A DNA stretch of 64,000 bases, from positions 744,001 to 808,000 of the forward strand of contig JBAJFG010000538.1 of NCBI GenBank assembly GCA_037903475.1, read 5' to 3'. The stretch comes from Ancylostoma caninum (Eukaryota; Nematoda; Chromadorea; Rhabditida; Ancylostomatidae). The notes below the pieces were generated by a model. That model was not told the origin of the DNA. It did not search any database and worked only from the letters and a program-made list of their open reading frames with translations. This document shows positions 46,347-59,508 of the stretch, piece by piece; the stretch's first letter is position 1; each line of letters begins with the position of its first letter. The translations under genes and the position numbers were made by a program.

Positions 46347-46742
46347 ATTTCTATCCCTTCAATTCGAGGAAGTGCGACACTACGTTGAATGAAGAAGAGC
46401 AAGGTGTGTGCGCCGTGCAAACAACAAGGTGATAGGTACCCACCACTAATCATTTCCAATAGTCTTCGCCATTTTTGTACTATTCCTCGATTATCACTCC
46501 AACCGTATGCTTAACCATGGGCCCGTAGTAAAGTATCCAGTGTGATCATCATACATCACCTCCACGGAGATGATCGCACTCCGCGTTGGAGAGGAGTATG
46601 GTGATAATCGCCACGCTGAATCGGACGGGCCGTACATGAAAAGTGATCAAATGTACGAGTTTTACGAATTCCCACATCACTTCCGGAACTGTTTTAGCAT
46701 GTGAGACAGTTATGAACCATTGCGACTAGCAAGCTAGAACGA

Positions 46743-46804
46743 GTACGACTTGTCAGAAGCACCAGAAGCACCTTCGTGCTTCTGGTGCTTCTAACAAGTC
46801 GTAC
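46743..46804. repeat. hairpin, 29-bp arms, extendable to ~45 bp
   Basis: Arms 46743-46771 and 46776-46804 pair with one mismatch around CTTC. Outward pairing continues at lower identity (AAGCTAGAACGAG versus AAGCTCGAACGTG), to about 46731 and 46817. Contains an internal direct repeat of AGAAGCACC. Confidence 0.85.
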
Positions 46805-47915
46805 ACGTTCGAGCTTGTTCTGTGCTGTGGGGCTCAAATCAACACGCTTGAAACCGTAAGCTCAGATGCATTGTGTGCAACTCGCGCCCCTAATCATACG
46901 TATCTTCACACCATCACCACACTCCGAGTGAGATGCTCCGAGTACTTCACTCAGATCTCTTTGCTCCGCACTCTATCTAGTCGCCGAACGATGGCGATCA
47001 TCGTCCTTCAGGGCGATGAGATCAGCGCCCCGCACATAAGTGCTCACAGCACCGCCACGGATGGTGATGATCTTCCATTCCTCAGTGTTGGAAGACCGTC
47101 GCGCGTGGGATCATCGCCCCAAGCGTGGCTATGAGTTGTGCAGGCAGCTGATCTCACTGCCATGGCACTTTACTCCGGGCCATGAACTCCTTGAACGAAG
47201 TCAATAGTGATCTGTGACTGCTGATCTTTTCATTGGAGTAGTTTCCTCATTGTTTTGTTACGCTACCTACCATAGGATGAGGCCTGAGGGTTTGCATCCC
47301 ATCCGCGAATTTTGTTTTGCAAACTTTAATTCCTAACCTTTAACAAGGTGAGGAGCTGTTCAGGAGATAAATGGTTATTGATTTTACACTATGTAAGCTA
47401 CAGGACCCTGACACAGTTTGGCCAGCAAAAGCGCAACCACGCGTGAGCAGTGAAACATTCAAGGTAGTTAAAAAATGAGAAAGTGAGTGAGTAGATCATA
47501 TGGCATATCAAAATACTTGGTCTTTGCAGCGACACTGCATTAACACCCAGTTTAGAGCAATTTTCCATTATTTTCAAAGCAGCACTCGTAGCTATTGCTC
47601 ATATCTCCTGAACAGTTCCGCACTCTGTCAAGGATTAGCTATTACAGTTTGCAAAACTTTAATGGGGGACAAGACGCAAACCCTCGAACTCCATCCTATG
47701 TGTCAGCATCACTATCCACTCACCATCAGCTATCCAGCTGCCAAGCCATGATTGAGGTCAATATGGCAGGAAATGGGTGAGCTTGTATTAACCGTTTAAC
47801 AAAATTCAAGTACAACCTGTAACCGTTAGGACAAGCCTTCCAACCGTGTACGAATCCTTTCGAAATCGCAGCTTAATTTCGAGCACTTCCCTTGTAAGTA
47901 TCTTAAGCAAGTTAT

Positions 47916-47977
47916 CAAGTAAGTAAGCAGGTAGGTAGGTAAGTGAGAAAGTAAGTGGGTAATTAAGTAAGTAAGTG
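47916..47977. repeat. GTAA/GTAG microsatellite
   Basis: Imperfect tetranucleotide array of AAGT and AGGT units, about 60 bp. Confidence 0.8.
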
Positions 47978-50900
47978 CAGTGGAAATAAATGTGAGAATC
48001 ATTCTGCATGAAAACATTAATTTACTGATTTTTTTCACAATTTTTTGATCAATTATCAGTGTGAACATTTCTACTGAGATTCTTCAAAACGCTGAACACG
48101 AAAGTATGAGGCATTTTCGTCATGACTCCAATTTTTTTGGCTTTCCTAATTTTTTCCTTTTTTTGGCCAAGTCTGAATGAGATCAAATCAGTGAGAATAT
48201 GTCTTACGGGATTCTCTAACACGCTGATCACCAACATGACAAGTGTACTATGAATAATGATCGATTTTTTGTTGCTTGGCCTTCGACTTTTTCACTACAG
48301 TTGTGTGAAGAAAGGGCCACTAAGTTCCTCTGGTACGGCTAAAGCAAATTTATTCTGAACGAAGTTGTCGTCTCTCATCTGCATCAGAATGAAATAGCTA
48401 AGGGTAATAAGCTCAACGAACGAGGCCAGGGATGGCGTCCAGTAATAAACGAATAATCGAATGCTTTGCGACGAAAAAACACTGAACATCTCTACGGTAA
48501 GGCAACGGTGCAGTAGCGCTGCTGTGGACGTTCGAGCCCGCAAAATCGTCAGCTTCATCAGGCATCCCTGCTCATGTTTCTGTTCCACTTCGAATTACTT
48601 TTTTTAAAGATTTCGACGAGAATATTTCTTTTATATCATAAGTTCTGACGGCACTGGAATCAGATGGACATCAAGAGGTAAATCCGACTAAAATGCTCTA
48701 AATTTTCTAAACCCCAAAAAGCCGCTTAGCAGTTCCTCTTTGTCATTTCAGTGAAATGGAAGGACAAAAGATAAAGAAAGCTACGAACAAATGTATTAAG
48801 AACTCATTTGTTTGTTCTTTTGGACGTTCTTCGTTGTTCCTTGTAAGTGAGTGCAAACACCTTGCAACAGGATATAAGAAGGGTTCGCTTCTTCAGCAGA
48901 CTGTGTCTCCTATCATTATGTCAATGGCAATCGAGACATGCAGGCACTTTCTGGAGTTCGGTTTCCTTTTGTTCACCGCTCTGTCATCCATTTAAAGTCC
49001 TTTCACTGCTGTTCACTCGCCGCTTCGGAACGATGACGTTTAGTCCAATGTGCTCAACAATGTGACGATCACATGCGACTAGTTATTGAGTCCGCACCTC
49101 ATGTCCAGTTTCCCTCCATCATTTGGATCACCTCCAATTCACGTATGCTCTGCTTCTTCGACGTATGTAAATATGGACTTTTCAAGGAAAAAAGTGCTTA
49201 GTTCACCTGACCTAGTGTCATACTTTCCCTTTTATCTTATCTGTATCAATAGAAATTCAAAACGTCATTTATTTCTTTTTATAGTATAACTTTGTTGAAT
49301 GCGCTTCACTTGTTTCTCATACGTTGATTGTAACACATAAACAAGGCTGTATAGGCAACAGTTATGTATGTATCTAAAAAAATTTAAAAAAAGGTTAGGC
49401 TGCCAAAAGTAGGCATCCTGACTAGAAATATGAATCCATGAATCTATGTTAATTTTTCCCAATGAGATAATATCCTATGCTTTTGGAACTTTCTTTGGCA
49501 TAGTCCTTCTTTTAACTTAGAAAACTAATGCTAAAAAGTTTTTTTTTTCAAATTTATTCTAATATATTTGAGTGCACCTCTAAGGTTTTTGTATATTTGA
49601 ATGCACGCCAAGATGTGAAATAGAAATAATGGATAGAAAAAAAAACCAGGAAAATGGAGACGTAAACGGGAGTTAGCGAAAGGAAACAGTATCTTGAAAG
49701 AAATAATTCTATTAGAACCGAACAACATGAAAATGTTTGTTGAGGAATCTCAATGCGAACGCAAAAGTACCAGAATTGCTTTGAAAACAATTGATAAACA
49801 ACATGGAATTATTTTATACACAGTTTTATTCTAGTGAAACTCAATCCAGCATGTAAGCACAGAGTCAAGATAGCCACGCATCATCATTAGCCTAGCAAAG
49901 CAGTAGTATTAGGAATAGTATGAAAGATGTCAGTTTTGAAAGTCCGGATCGGAACTGGTAAATGAACACTGGGAGGAGCACGTCTCACGAAAGATAGTTT
50001 CGTGAGAAATCTTACTTTGGTATTGGTTCTGCTACATAGGTATTCTCACCCCCTAGCAACTCACGAGCTAGACTAACTGTGTAAGCAAAATCTGTATTTT
50101 GAGACTGATGAGCAGGTAATTTCGGCTGGGAATATAGAACTGAGAATAGGTATGATTTCATACTGCCTTTACGGAAATATTAACATGGTATAGGAAGAGA
50201 GAATTGCTTGTTGTCATCAAGAAACGTAGTGTATATATTGGATTTCCCCACGAATTTCCTAGAAGCGGTTGTCAATTCGAATGTAGTAGTAGGAAGCAAA
50301 TTGAATTCACAAGCCATGAGAAATAGAAGTTATCCTCACCATTAAATTTTTGAATGGCGGAGGCTGTTTATTCTGCAGTGTGGCTAGTTTTGACGAATTC
50401 GCGAGGAGTAACAGTCTCTTGGAAACTTGACAAATCGCTTTTTTAGACCCTCGATTAATTTCAGAAATCCTGTTTTTCATCGAAATGTATCCAAAAGCAC
50501 TGTTGATCCAACAATCCAAAATCCAACAAATTCAACGAATTAAACACTCAATGCCCTCATGCCTTCTACTATACTCAAGCACAGTATTTTACAGCGAGGC
50601 AGAAGTACTGCCGCTGTGTTGCAGCCTCAGCTCCCTTGATGCCTGTGATTTTTTTTACATTTCTACAGAAATTATGTGATTATACATATATTTAATTATT
50701 TATTCATACACTAACGGTGCACCAAAAAAAATGGAACACTGAAGCTTGAGTGGAATAGCTTCATCCGCATTTACCCTTGTAATACAGTTAAGATTTGTCC
50801 CAATCCGTGACGGGTCAACAGCCCGTTCTTCTTCACCGGGAGGTGAAAAATTCCACTCCGAATTCCTGTTCTCATAACCTGAAAGCAGTTAATGGACCAC

Positions 50901-52197
50901 TACTACCACGGCTTGGACTGCCAACTTAACCCATGAAGAACGAATTCAGCCGGGACCCCAGGGATCCGCAACATCTTGAGAAACAAGGAAAAACCAGAAT
51001 TTTTAACGTAGGGCTAGTAATGGAATACATATATGGTGCTGCGCGACTATATTCCTCCCTCAATGGTTACATGCTACAGCTCAAGTTTCGGTAATTAAAA
51101 CAACTCCATGCCACATGTCGTGATTTCCCAGCGTCGCTCGCGCAGTGGTTAGCAGACCTAGAACTAACGCATCGGTTGAGCAACTACCAGGAAACCCGCA
51201 ACCTAATGCAGACGGGACGTGTAACCCGCCAAGGCTGGCAGCACGTTGGCTTGCGTCAGAATGCATGTGTTCACCTGCCACTTAACTCAAAGCACCGCTG
51301 CAATGGAGGCCCCTAAGCTACCAACCATATCAAACACCACTGTTACACAACTGCACCCGGGCATCTCCGGATGCACCAACACTGACTCATGTGACACAAC
51401 AGTACGACACATATGATATGCAGGAGAGCTGCCACCATCTCCTGCCGTACCGCACATGTGCATGATGTTAACTGTACTGATACAACACTTTGTTATACTT
51501 TGCGGCACACGTCTGTAGTTCTTGCTACACAACACGAACACATAAAACTGCCCAAATTCATAGCCCGCATAATACTATACACAAATATACAATATAAACA
51601 ATAAGGGGAGGATCCAACCAACCCAGTCACTAGGGGTCATAGCAACGACAAATCCTCGGCCGCTCGGACAAGCGGGCAGTGTGAGCCTGTGCTCAACGCC
51701 TCCTCGCAGACCTTACCGACACCGAGTTACCTCAGACTTGGAGATGCTCCTTCCCTGTTTCCCGTGGCCTGTGTACTGGTGGAATCGACACTGTGACTAT
51801 CATCTAACCATCTTCAAACCATCATCCGCTGACTGTAGGCAACCGCTCCCTTTGGTGGACTGACGACGAACGAACTTGTAGTACTGCTATTTATGCGTTT
51901 GCGGCGGAAGGGGCGGAGCCTAATTTGGAGGAGCGTGGGGACCATGCGCGTGCGACCTGGCTTTCTTAACGATGGCACAAAAGAGTTGCACGAACTCGCA
52001 ACACCACATATCTCTTGTTTCTTCCAGGCAATGTAGTGTAACTTCTTACCTGAAGTTAAGTTGTTTCTAACACTCATTTTCATGTTTTCATGTTTGTTTT
52101 ACACTGACTACTACTCGTTTTTTTTCTTTTTTTAAAATTACATCGTTTGGTTTCATGCACTTTTTTTAGTCATGTATTGGCGTACAAACGATGCCCA

Positions 52198-52235
52198 AAT
52201 AAAAAAATAAATAAATAAACAAATAAATAAATAAT
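52198..52235 (+). repeat. (AAAT)n tract, possible retroelement tail
   Basis: AAATAAA units in tandem following GGCGTACAAACGATGCCC. It resembles the simple-repeat tail of the 11.4-kb retrotransposon, here on the plus strand. The 1.4 kb upstream is GC-richer, but no reverse transcriptase motif is visible. Confidence 0.6.
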
Positions 52236-53462
52236 ATTTGCACTGCGTGCGTTGCAGTATTACTTTTATTATGTGGTCGAATAATTTCACTCTCCCCTCC
52301 CCCAATTTGATGCTAGCTTAAACCATTTAATTTCAGTTAAGCCCTCCTTTCACCACTGCTCTACGCGCCCCCTTATGTAGGATGCTGCAAAAGTTTTGCT
52401 GAGATTTTAGCGTCACTCTGCACCAGATTTGTCTATTCTAGTGGTAAGCCATGTCGAAATCGGTAACGGCAAAAACAACGAACTTTTTTTTGCACTGGCT
52501 GGATTACGTACTATTGATAGTGATTATGCTACGTTGACCTGGAAACTATTACTGTTTGCAACACCAGGGGTTTAATTCTTTTTCATGGTAGCGCTCACGA
52601 AGTGCAGACAATAAGTGAGTGAATAAACTACCAATGACTACTGAACATTGCAAATTATTCTCCCTTTACCTACCCCTCAACATTTCCTAAGGACCGAACA
52701 AAGGCCGCGCCTTATGTCCGCTTTCCTTTTTTTCCAGAAAAATATCGAATTCTATTGCGTACGCCTCTGAACCTCCAACTTTCACATAGTGGCTCTCCAT
52801 CCTTCTCTTTCGTAACTCCCTCAAAGTGCCTATTCACTCGTGCTCATCAGTCTATGAAAGAAGTCACTCCATTTTCCAAGTGTGCTAAATTGGAACTCTA
52901 GGGTACAAGTGCGAGTGGTGGTGACGTGTGTTCCTCCTTCAAATCTGACGCAATCTGATGTAATCCTCCACGAGTAGGCTGAAAACAACCGCACCCTTTA
53001 TAATAGTGAATGTTTTTTACCCCCACCCACGGGTATATACTCAGTGTTCCGTGAACTACTCTCAAGTGGTTCTGCCCGCCGCAAAATAACATTTATTAGC
53101 TTCGTTGCATACTTGTTCATAGTTTCGTTGGAGGCGCCGAATCGTGAGGAAAAATGGAACAGTCCCACCTGCTCCATACATATAGCGCTTCTCACAGTTC
53201 AGTGTCAACTTGCCTTGCCCAGCATTCATGCTATCACATTTATTTATTTGTTTATTTAGTTGCTTATTAATTATATGCCAAGGGAAGCGGGCCAAACACA
53301 TCAAGCTAATTTATCAAGAACAGGCATGTTATATGTTGAAAAATCTAAACGTGAATAAGACAAGGAATGGCGGGGGGAAGTGTTAGATGACCAATTGTTC
53401 TTCAGCAGCTCCGCCCATTTTTCCTGCCGATGGTTCACTAACAAGCTACTCTTCTGTAAGAC
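52236..53462. other. intergenic, no gene recognised
   Basis: AT-rich. An ATTT tract at about 53238-53262 could be the tail of a minus-strand retroelement fragment extending to about 53360. No coding evidence. Confidence 0.3.
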
Positions 53463-54287
53463 TTCATTCATTCATTCATTCATTCATTCATTCATTCATT
53501 CATTCATTCATTCATTCATTCATTCATTCATTCATTCATTCATTCATTCATTCATTCATTCTTTCATTCATTCATTCATTCATTCATTCTTTCATTCATT
53601 CATTCATTCATTCATTCGTTCATTCATTCATTCACTCATTCATTCATTCATTCATTCATTCATTCATTCATTCGTCCGTTCATTCATTCATTCATTCATT
53701 CATTCATTCATTCATTCATTCATTCATTCATTCATTCATTCATTCATTCATTCATTCATTCATTCATTCATTCATTCATTCATTCATTCATTCATTCATT
53801 CATTCATTCATTCATTCATTCATTCATTCATTCGTTCATTCATTCATTCACTTTCATTCATTCATTCATTCATTCATTCATTCATTCGTCCGTTCATTCA
53901 TTCATTCATTCATTCATTCATTCATTCATTCATTCATTCATTCATTCATTCATTCATTCATTCATTCATTCATTCCATCGTTCATTCATTCATTCATTCA
54001 TTCATTCATTCATTCATTCATTCATTCATTCATTCATTCATTCATTCATTCATTCATTCGTTCATTCATTCATTCACTAATTCATTCATTCATTCATTCA
54101 TTCATTCATTCCATCGTTCATTCATTCGTTCGTTCGTTCATTCATTCGTTCGTTCGTTCATTCATTCATTCATTCCATCATTCATTCGTTCATTCCATCA
54201 TTCATTCATTCATCCCATCATTCATTCATTCATTCATTCATCCATTCATTCATCCATTCATTCATTCATTCATTTATCCATTCATTT
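53463..54287. repeat. 825-bp (ATTC)n array
   Basis: About 200 tandem ATTC units with scattered variants (ATTCG, CTTTC, CCATC). Because the unit is 4 nt and has no in-frame stop in some readings, the plus strand stays open for more than 300 codons in two frames, each reading as Ser-Phe-Ile-His repeats. These are artefacts, not genes. Confidence 0.97.
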
Positions 54288-57089
54288 ACTTAGTTCGTCC
54301 AACTATTCACCCATCCATCCCCTCCTCTCTCTTTTTTTATTTCTTTTTCTATGATCCTCTCTCTTTCTGTCTGACTATACCGGAACCCACTGCTATCCTT
54401 TCATGCCCCTGGTACGAGCAATTATTCTGCTCGCTCTGCGGAGCTGGCACTATATGTGTATCCGCCCTTAATTCCTGAAATATTTCGATGTTTATTGTGC
54501 AGCTGATCGTATTCGGCCTGTTTGTCCATGTGATAGCGATCATTGTAAACAGACCGCATCAAACAACCACCTTGGTGGACGCTGGTCTCGTTTTCCATGC
54601 TAAGTCATTAATTACCCTTCGTCCCATTACAACGCTTCAGAGAGATCTCATCAAGCGAACGTTACTCGCCCCGTTCTGTTAATTATTGCCTCTATTATAG
54701 AACTGAAAACAATGGGTTTTGGACGTTTCCCCGCTTTCTAGAGTTAAATAACAGCTCCGTTCTGTCAGACAACTTTCCATTCACTTCTCATATATTCACT
54801 TGAAAATCTGCAGCACTTCTTGTTCATATGTTTTTGTAAGGAATTTCTTCTATTGACATGGTGAATGCACCTTATTTTCCTGAAATCCTGAGAAAGAAAG
54901 CTCTCATGTTTTGTCTGCAAAACAACTGGAGATCTTAGTATCCGCTGCTCCGCTAGTTCTCAGGAGTTATGGTGCATAAATCAAGCAAAACCAACATCTC
55001 CCAGCTCAGCGCTGGGTAAAGCATCGAACCCAGGCCAAAAGAAACGTATCGCCCTCAACAGTCTTTTGAACAGCGATAATTTTTTTTTCACTGATAAACG
55101 CTTCTCGAGAGGGATCTGGTCCTGAGGAAATTGCTCAGACAATTTTTCGGAAAGACCGCAGCAGAAAACCGCAAGAACCGACAGGTGACCCGCGGTCGTT
55201 CCGGTTTCCCGCTGCATTTCTTCCGAATAGCTGCTGCGGTCCTTCCCAACCATTCCAGCGAGATTCCAAATTTTTTATCTTTGCGTCTCTCGCTTCTTAA
55301 CCACATGAGCGTGATCTCTTTCTGCTGTGGTCCTTCCGACATTTTGTCTGAGTTGTGTATAGCTCGCAATCAGCTTGCGTTTTTCCTTCGCCCATAGTGT
55401 GTTGGAGTTTTAGCAGTTTTTTTAGTTTCAGTTACTCTTTATCCGTGCTTACTCAAGGTAAAAAAATTTAATAGTCCAGTCACTAAAGTAATCTCTTCTA
55501 GGTGTTTACTGGGAGCAACGAAGACTGGCTCTGGGTCATGATGCGGCAAAATAGGAGGACCATGTATATCTCTGTAATTAACACATCAGTTGAATGGTCA
55601 AATCGTAAACTCATGGCCCTTTCTATTTCATATCATAATCAATCACACTATGAGGGACTTGTTGGCTTTTTTTTGGCACTGAACGCTAGGTATGAGTGAA
55701 ATTCAGACCACCAATCTCAAGACCATCGGTGCTTCCGAGTTGCTCATTCTCCATCTTCTCACTCTGGACGTCCAGATTTGAAAGTTTCCTTCAACAAAAA
55801 ACGATCCAGAGCACACAAAATAAAGCGCTTGAGGACGGAAGTCAAAGGTTTTTTTATTGCTGATGGAGATTTTGATCCGCCCGACTGCCAAGAGCTCGCG
55901 AATTTCGGGAGGTCCTCTCCTACGAGCCAAAGTGAGGTAGGAAGGCATGCAATTTTTGCAAACATGCACAAGCAAATGTTTTTCTAGGAAATGGCGGCTG
56001 CAATGCTACGGGGGACGAGTGCAATGCTACAGGGTTTATAACGATCCATCAGATGACTTCGCGTCAATCTGAGCAGCTTATTACGACATTATAGGTCATA
56101 ACCACTATGACGCACTCTTCAGAAGGAACTATGGCCTGGTGGGACGTCTTTGTACAAATGGTCACGCCAGCAATGGTATTCATGAACGTCACCTATGAGA
56201 TTGTCGTTTAGACATCCTTAAATGGAAATATACGGAAAAATTTTGTGTCATCAAACGGTCCCAGGCATTCATCGCATGTTCGTTGTGAAATCCATTGAAT
56301 TTTTTCCCTGACAAAGTTGTCAATAAGGGATGCGGGGAAGGCTCAATGGCAACTAAATATGAGTCCGAGCACATACATATCTCCTCCCGGATTCTCCTCA
56401 TTCTCCTCATTCAACCCTCATGCTCTCCACATTGTGTAATAACTTACCGCTCGTGTAACTACCACTCCGGGACTCTGCACAGGCTCAGCACATGACAATG
56501 CAGTCCACACACATTGTCGAAAGGTTTTTCGTCAAGGATTATTACACCATTATCAATCGTCATGACAGAGGCGAGTGGAATTTTACTGCGTTCCTCAACG
56601 CGTTATCACAGCGCTATATAAGTGGCATAAATTAAAGTACTCTGAGCGTTCGAAGTGCTTTGCCGTCTGTTCTGCTTTCACTTTTCATCGGGCAAAGGCC
56701 GCCTTCGCTTTTCCGCTTTTTGGTGGCAGTTTCTGTCGTAGAGCTTCGAAATTTCAGTGCTTCGTTACTGTTAGGTATGCGTGAATTATCTAGAATACCT
56801 AGAACTAGTTCTAGACGGTCATTCTAGATGTTTTCGACCCCTTTGTGTTCTTAGATAATTGTGCGACACCAGTCAAAAGTAACGAGCCACCCAGTTTCTG
56901 GAAATACAACGGGTAACCTTCTTGTTATCTTCTGCTCTCTGCCGTTACTGTTCTTCTCCTTACCGCCTGAACTTTGGAAGGAAATGTGAGGAACCCTATA
57001 GAAAGTCTTTGGAATTCATCTGTTACTTATAGGGGAGCCTCCAACTTTACACAGCATTTACCTGAACTCGGCCGAGATCGCTGGGCTTG
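54288..57089. other. intergenic, exon-like frames only
   Basis: No recognised gene. A frame at 55502-55689 has an acceptor-like TTCTAG before it and an AG/GTATGA donor after it. Another at 54515-54681 is hydrophobic. Neither matches a family I know. Confidence 0.3.
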
Positions 57090-57602
57090 CAGGGTGTCTG
57101 AAAAGTATTGGTGCGTTGATTGAGGCTGATATGTATTTTTGTGACGTTGTTTTTCACCAAGACGAAGGAATGGCCAAGAATATCGTCATCTATGAGCAAA
57201 AATCCTGTGCTAGAACTTTCCTGCAGGACTGGATTCGTGCACATGGAGGAAATCGACATCGCGATGTGCCTAGCTTTCTTCAACAAATGGTGGTAGGTCT
57301 CTGATCAGCCATGACCATTACCGACTCTACTGCCCTGTTTAGTGCCTATTCGTAGGGAAGTCAACAAGCAACAAATTCCTCTCTTTAGACTATTTCAACT
57401 TAGTAGCCTGTAGCGTATCCCCATCCCCGCGGTCTTTCGTTCGAAAATTGTGTGTAGATCAATTGTGGCTATTTTAAGCAACTCATCCACATGATTTTCT
57501 CTGAAATATTTGTGCTTTAATGGTTCGAAAAATTCCGTCCGAGAGCGCATATTTTAGAAAAAACAAATTTTTTACGCGTGCCAATACTTTTCAGAAACCC
57601 TG
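57090..57602. mobile_element. 513-bp TIR element, Tc1/mariner type
   Basis: Left end CAGGGTGTCTGAAAAGTATT; right end, reverse complemented, CAGGGTTTCTGAAAAGTATT; both continue GG. The size suggests an internally deleted copy. A FHQDEGMAKN stretch near 57152 may be a relic of the transposase QDGAPxH motif. TA is present on the right flank only. Confidence 0.7.
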
Positions 57603-57777
57603 TAGGTGCGTCAATGATAGGGCCAGTTCATCCTTATCCACGGGTAGCATTCAAGAATAGACATCACGTGTGGGTAAACATGTTGATGGGTGCCGGATTA
57701 TGGTACGTATATCTGGGTATGTTGACAGGTTTACCATGTTAATCACAAAGATGCATCGCGGCTCTGGTCATATTATA

Positions 57778-58225
57778 ATGGGTTGTCGGAAAAGTTTCCT
57801 GCCATTTTGAGCTGTCTTGTCAATTTTTTTGTTCTTTTTGAACACACCAGTAATTACACTATAAAGGTAGCATTATTATTGACACGAACTCCGTCGGTAG
57901 CAATGGGATTGGTTGGTAGCAGCTGCGAGTAAATGGTCACATTTTAATTCCACCAAACACTGAGCATTGTCTTTTTTGGATAGAATTGTGATTTTGTCAC
58001 TAAGACCCCAGCTTACCAGCGACCAAGGCTAACAATTTCTCGTGTGGTTTACATGAGGAGTCCACTTCTCGTCACCAGTAACCAAAGTGTCGAGCGAAGC
58101 GAATGTCTGTGAAAAAGTCAAAAGGTTTAGGCACATATTTCTCAGCACTTGGAGCTGCAGATCAGGATGAATACATGCATCGTGTTCTCTTTTCTCTCTG
58201 AAGCGATGAGGATTGTATTATGATA
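57778..58225 (-). mobile_element. truncated mariner, minus strand
   Basis: The end at 57778 reads TGGGTTGTCGGAAAAGTTTC, a mariner-like terminus. On the minus strand from about 58100 the sequence reads LDTLVTGDEKWTPHVN (GDEKW holds the first catalytic Asp), then after a shift KKTMLSVWWN, then QLLPTN, all mariner signatures in order. Everything after the KKVMLxxWWD region is deleted and joins directly to the 3' terminus; the N-terminal half is poorly readable and the other terminus was not found. Confidence 0.75.
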
Positions 58226-59234
58226 ACATTGAAGTCCCTCACGTCCTCACTATCACCACGCGGAGGACTCTGTTCAAATAGCTCCAGTAGGGACTCTCTG
58301 ACCACCTCAACGGTCAATCAAATCCTACTCAATCTGAAGCCGAAATCGCCGTCTTCATACCTGCGGGATCAAACTTTTACAATGTAGTAAGAGCCAGTGG
58401 AGAGGCCTATCTTATGACATATACTTTTGCCGCATCGTTTTCGTTACCGTGTTTTATGAATTCTCAAAGCAACAGAAGTCAAACATGCTTCTAGACAATA
58501 ACGATTTTTGCAGCCATAACCATGACGGATTGCGGAGGGTAATTCGGTACGAAAAGACTATTGCCCAGCCTTTACATATGTTTTGGATAAACAGTCCCTG
58601 AACTATCACTATCTATCAGGAATCCAGTGGAGGAGTTACTCGAAATATATGGCTTTAGCGGACATTATCCACAGTTTTGGTACCCGGTAACCCGACGCTC
58701 CTCCAAAGAAACTTACAATGCTCTCTCTTGCGCTCCGGCTCCCCGCTTCCGCTCAACCTCCCCTCTAATCCCGTATTCTTAAATTTCATTCCGGTGTTCT
58801 ATTTTGTACCACTTGTAACGTTATTATTAGATCAGATCAAATGAAGAATTGATGTAGTACTGAGCAGCGTCTTTGCAACTTATTCCGAATATTCCCATGT
58901 TCATGGATCGTATGTTGTGAACTCGTGCGTGGAACTCGGGGTCTTATTTCCTACCGTTGGAAAGAAGAAAAAACGAGTCGTTGCGCTGAATTGACTTCGC
59001 GCCGACGTTTTTGCTTCGTCTTACTCGTGAGCACATTTTCCGCTTCAACTGGAGCACCTTCGCCACCCTACGAGAGCGAAAGTTACTGTAACTTTCCTGC
59101 GGGAGGTACTGTAGCAGACATGTGCATGTGCAGTCTCGAGACGCAACATGTGACATTTACAATGCACTACATTGATGGCACGTGCTTGGGCACACGTGTC
59201 ATTCTGAGGAAAACTCAGTAACGGTGTGGGAAAT
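58226..59234. other. intergenic, one exon-like frame
   Basis: A plus-strand frame to a stop at 59219-59221 reads as a hydrophobic stretch followed by a Cys-containing tail (about 59016-59218). It could be the last exon of a small secreted protein, but no family or splice partner was found. Confidence 0.3.
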
Positions 59235-59508
59235 GTACAATGGACGTCAGTGGCGGTGGCCCACCCGCGGCCTCAAGAAGCACGCCGCGCAACCGCTCCG
59301 CCCGCGTCCTAAACCATGTTTTCTGCTGCTGTTATGCTATATCTAGGGCTTTTCTGACCGATTTTAAGGATTTTTCACCAAATCGGGAAGAAAGCGACTA
59401 GAAATAGCATTCCGGCAGCAGACGCACCGGTCCTGGCGCTCGCGGCGCGGTTGCGCTGCGTCCTTCTCGAGGCCGCAGATGGGTCACCGTCATTGTCGTC
59501 CACTGTAC
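59235..59508. mobile_element. GC-rich fold-back element, copy 2 (opposite orientation to 2.3-kb copy)
   Basis: Aligns along its length with the reverse complement of 2308-2586: GGACGTCAGTGGCGGTGGCC at the left, GCTATATCTAGGGCTTTTCT and CCAAATCGGGAAGAAAG in the middle, and TTCTCGAGGCCGCAGATGGG at the right. Terminal inverted repeats begin GTACA.TGGACG. No coding capacity. Confidence 0.75.

Larger units (their letters stand above)
45411..52197. other. long non-coding stretch, no gene recognised
   Basis: Holds hairpins at 46.3 and 46.7 kb and a GTAA microsatellite at 47.9 kb, listed separately. 48.6-50.7 kb is AT-rich and featureless. 50750-52197 is GC-richer than its neighbours and ends in an (AAAT)n run; it may be a 5'-truncated retroelement. 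None of the frames shows a recognisable domain. Confidence 0.3.

Noticed and set aside
53380..54478. Two plus-strand frames of 324 and 363 codons
   Set aside because: They run through the ATTC array and encode only Ser-Phe-Ile-His repeats; they are a product of the microsatellite.
54488..54682. Hydrophobic frame after the ATTC array
   Set aside because: Possible exon with acceptor-like TTGTGCAG, but no family match and no partner exon.
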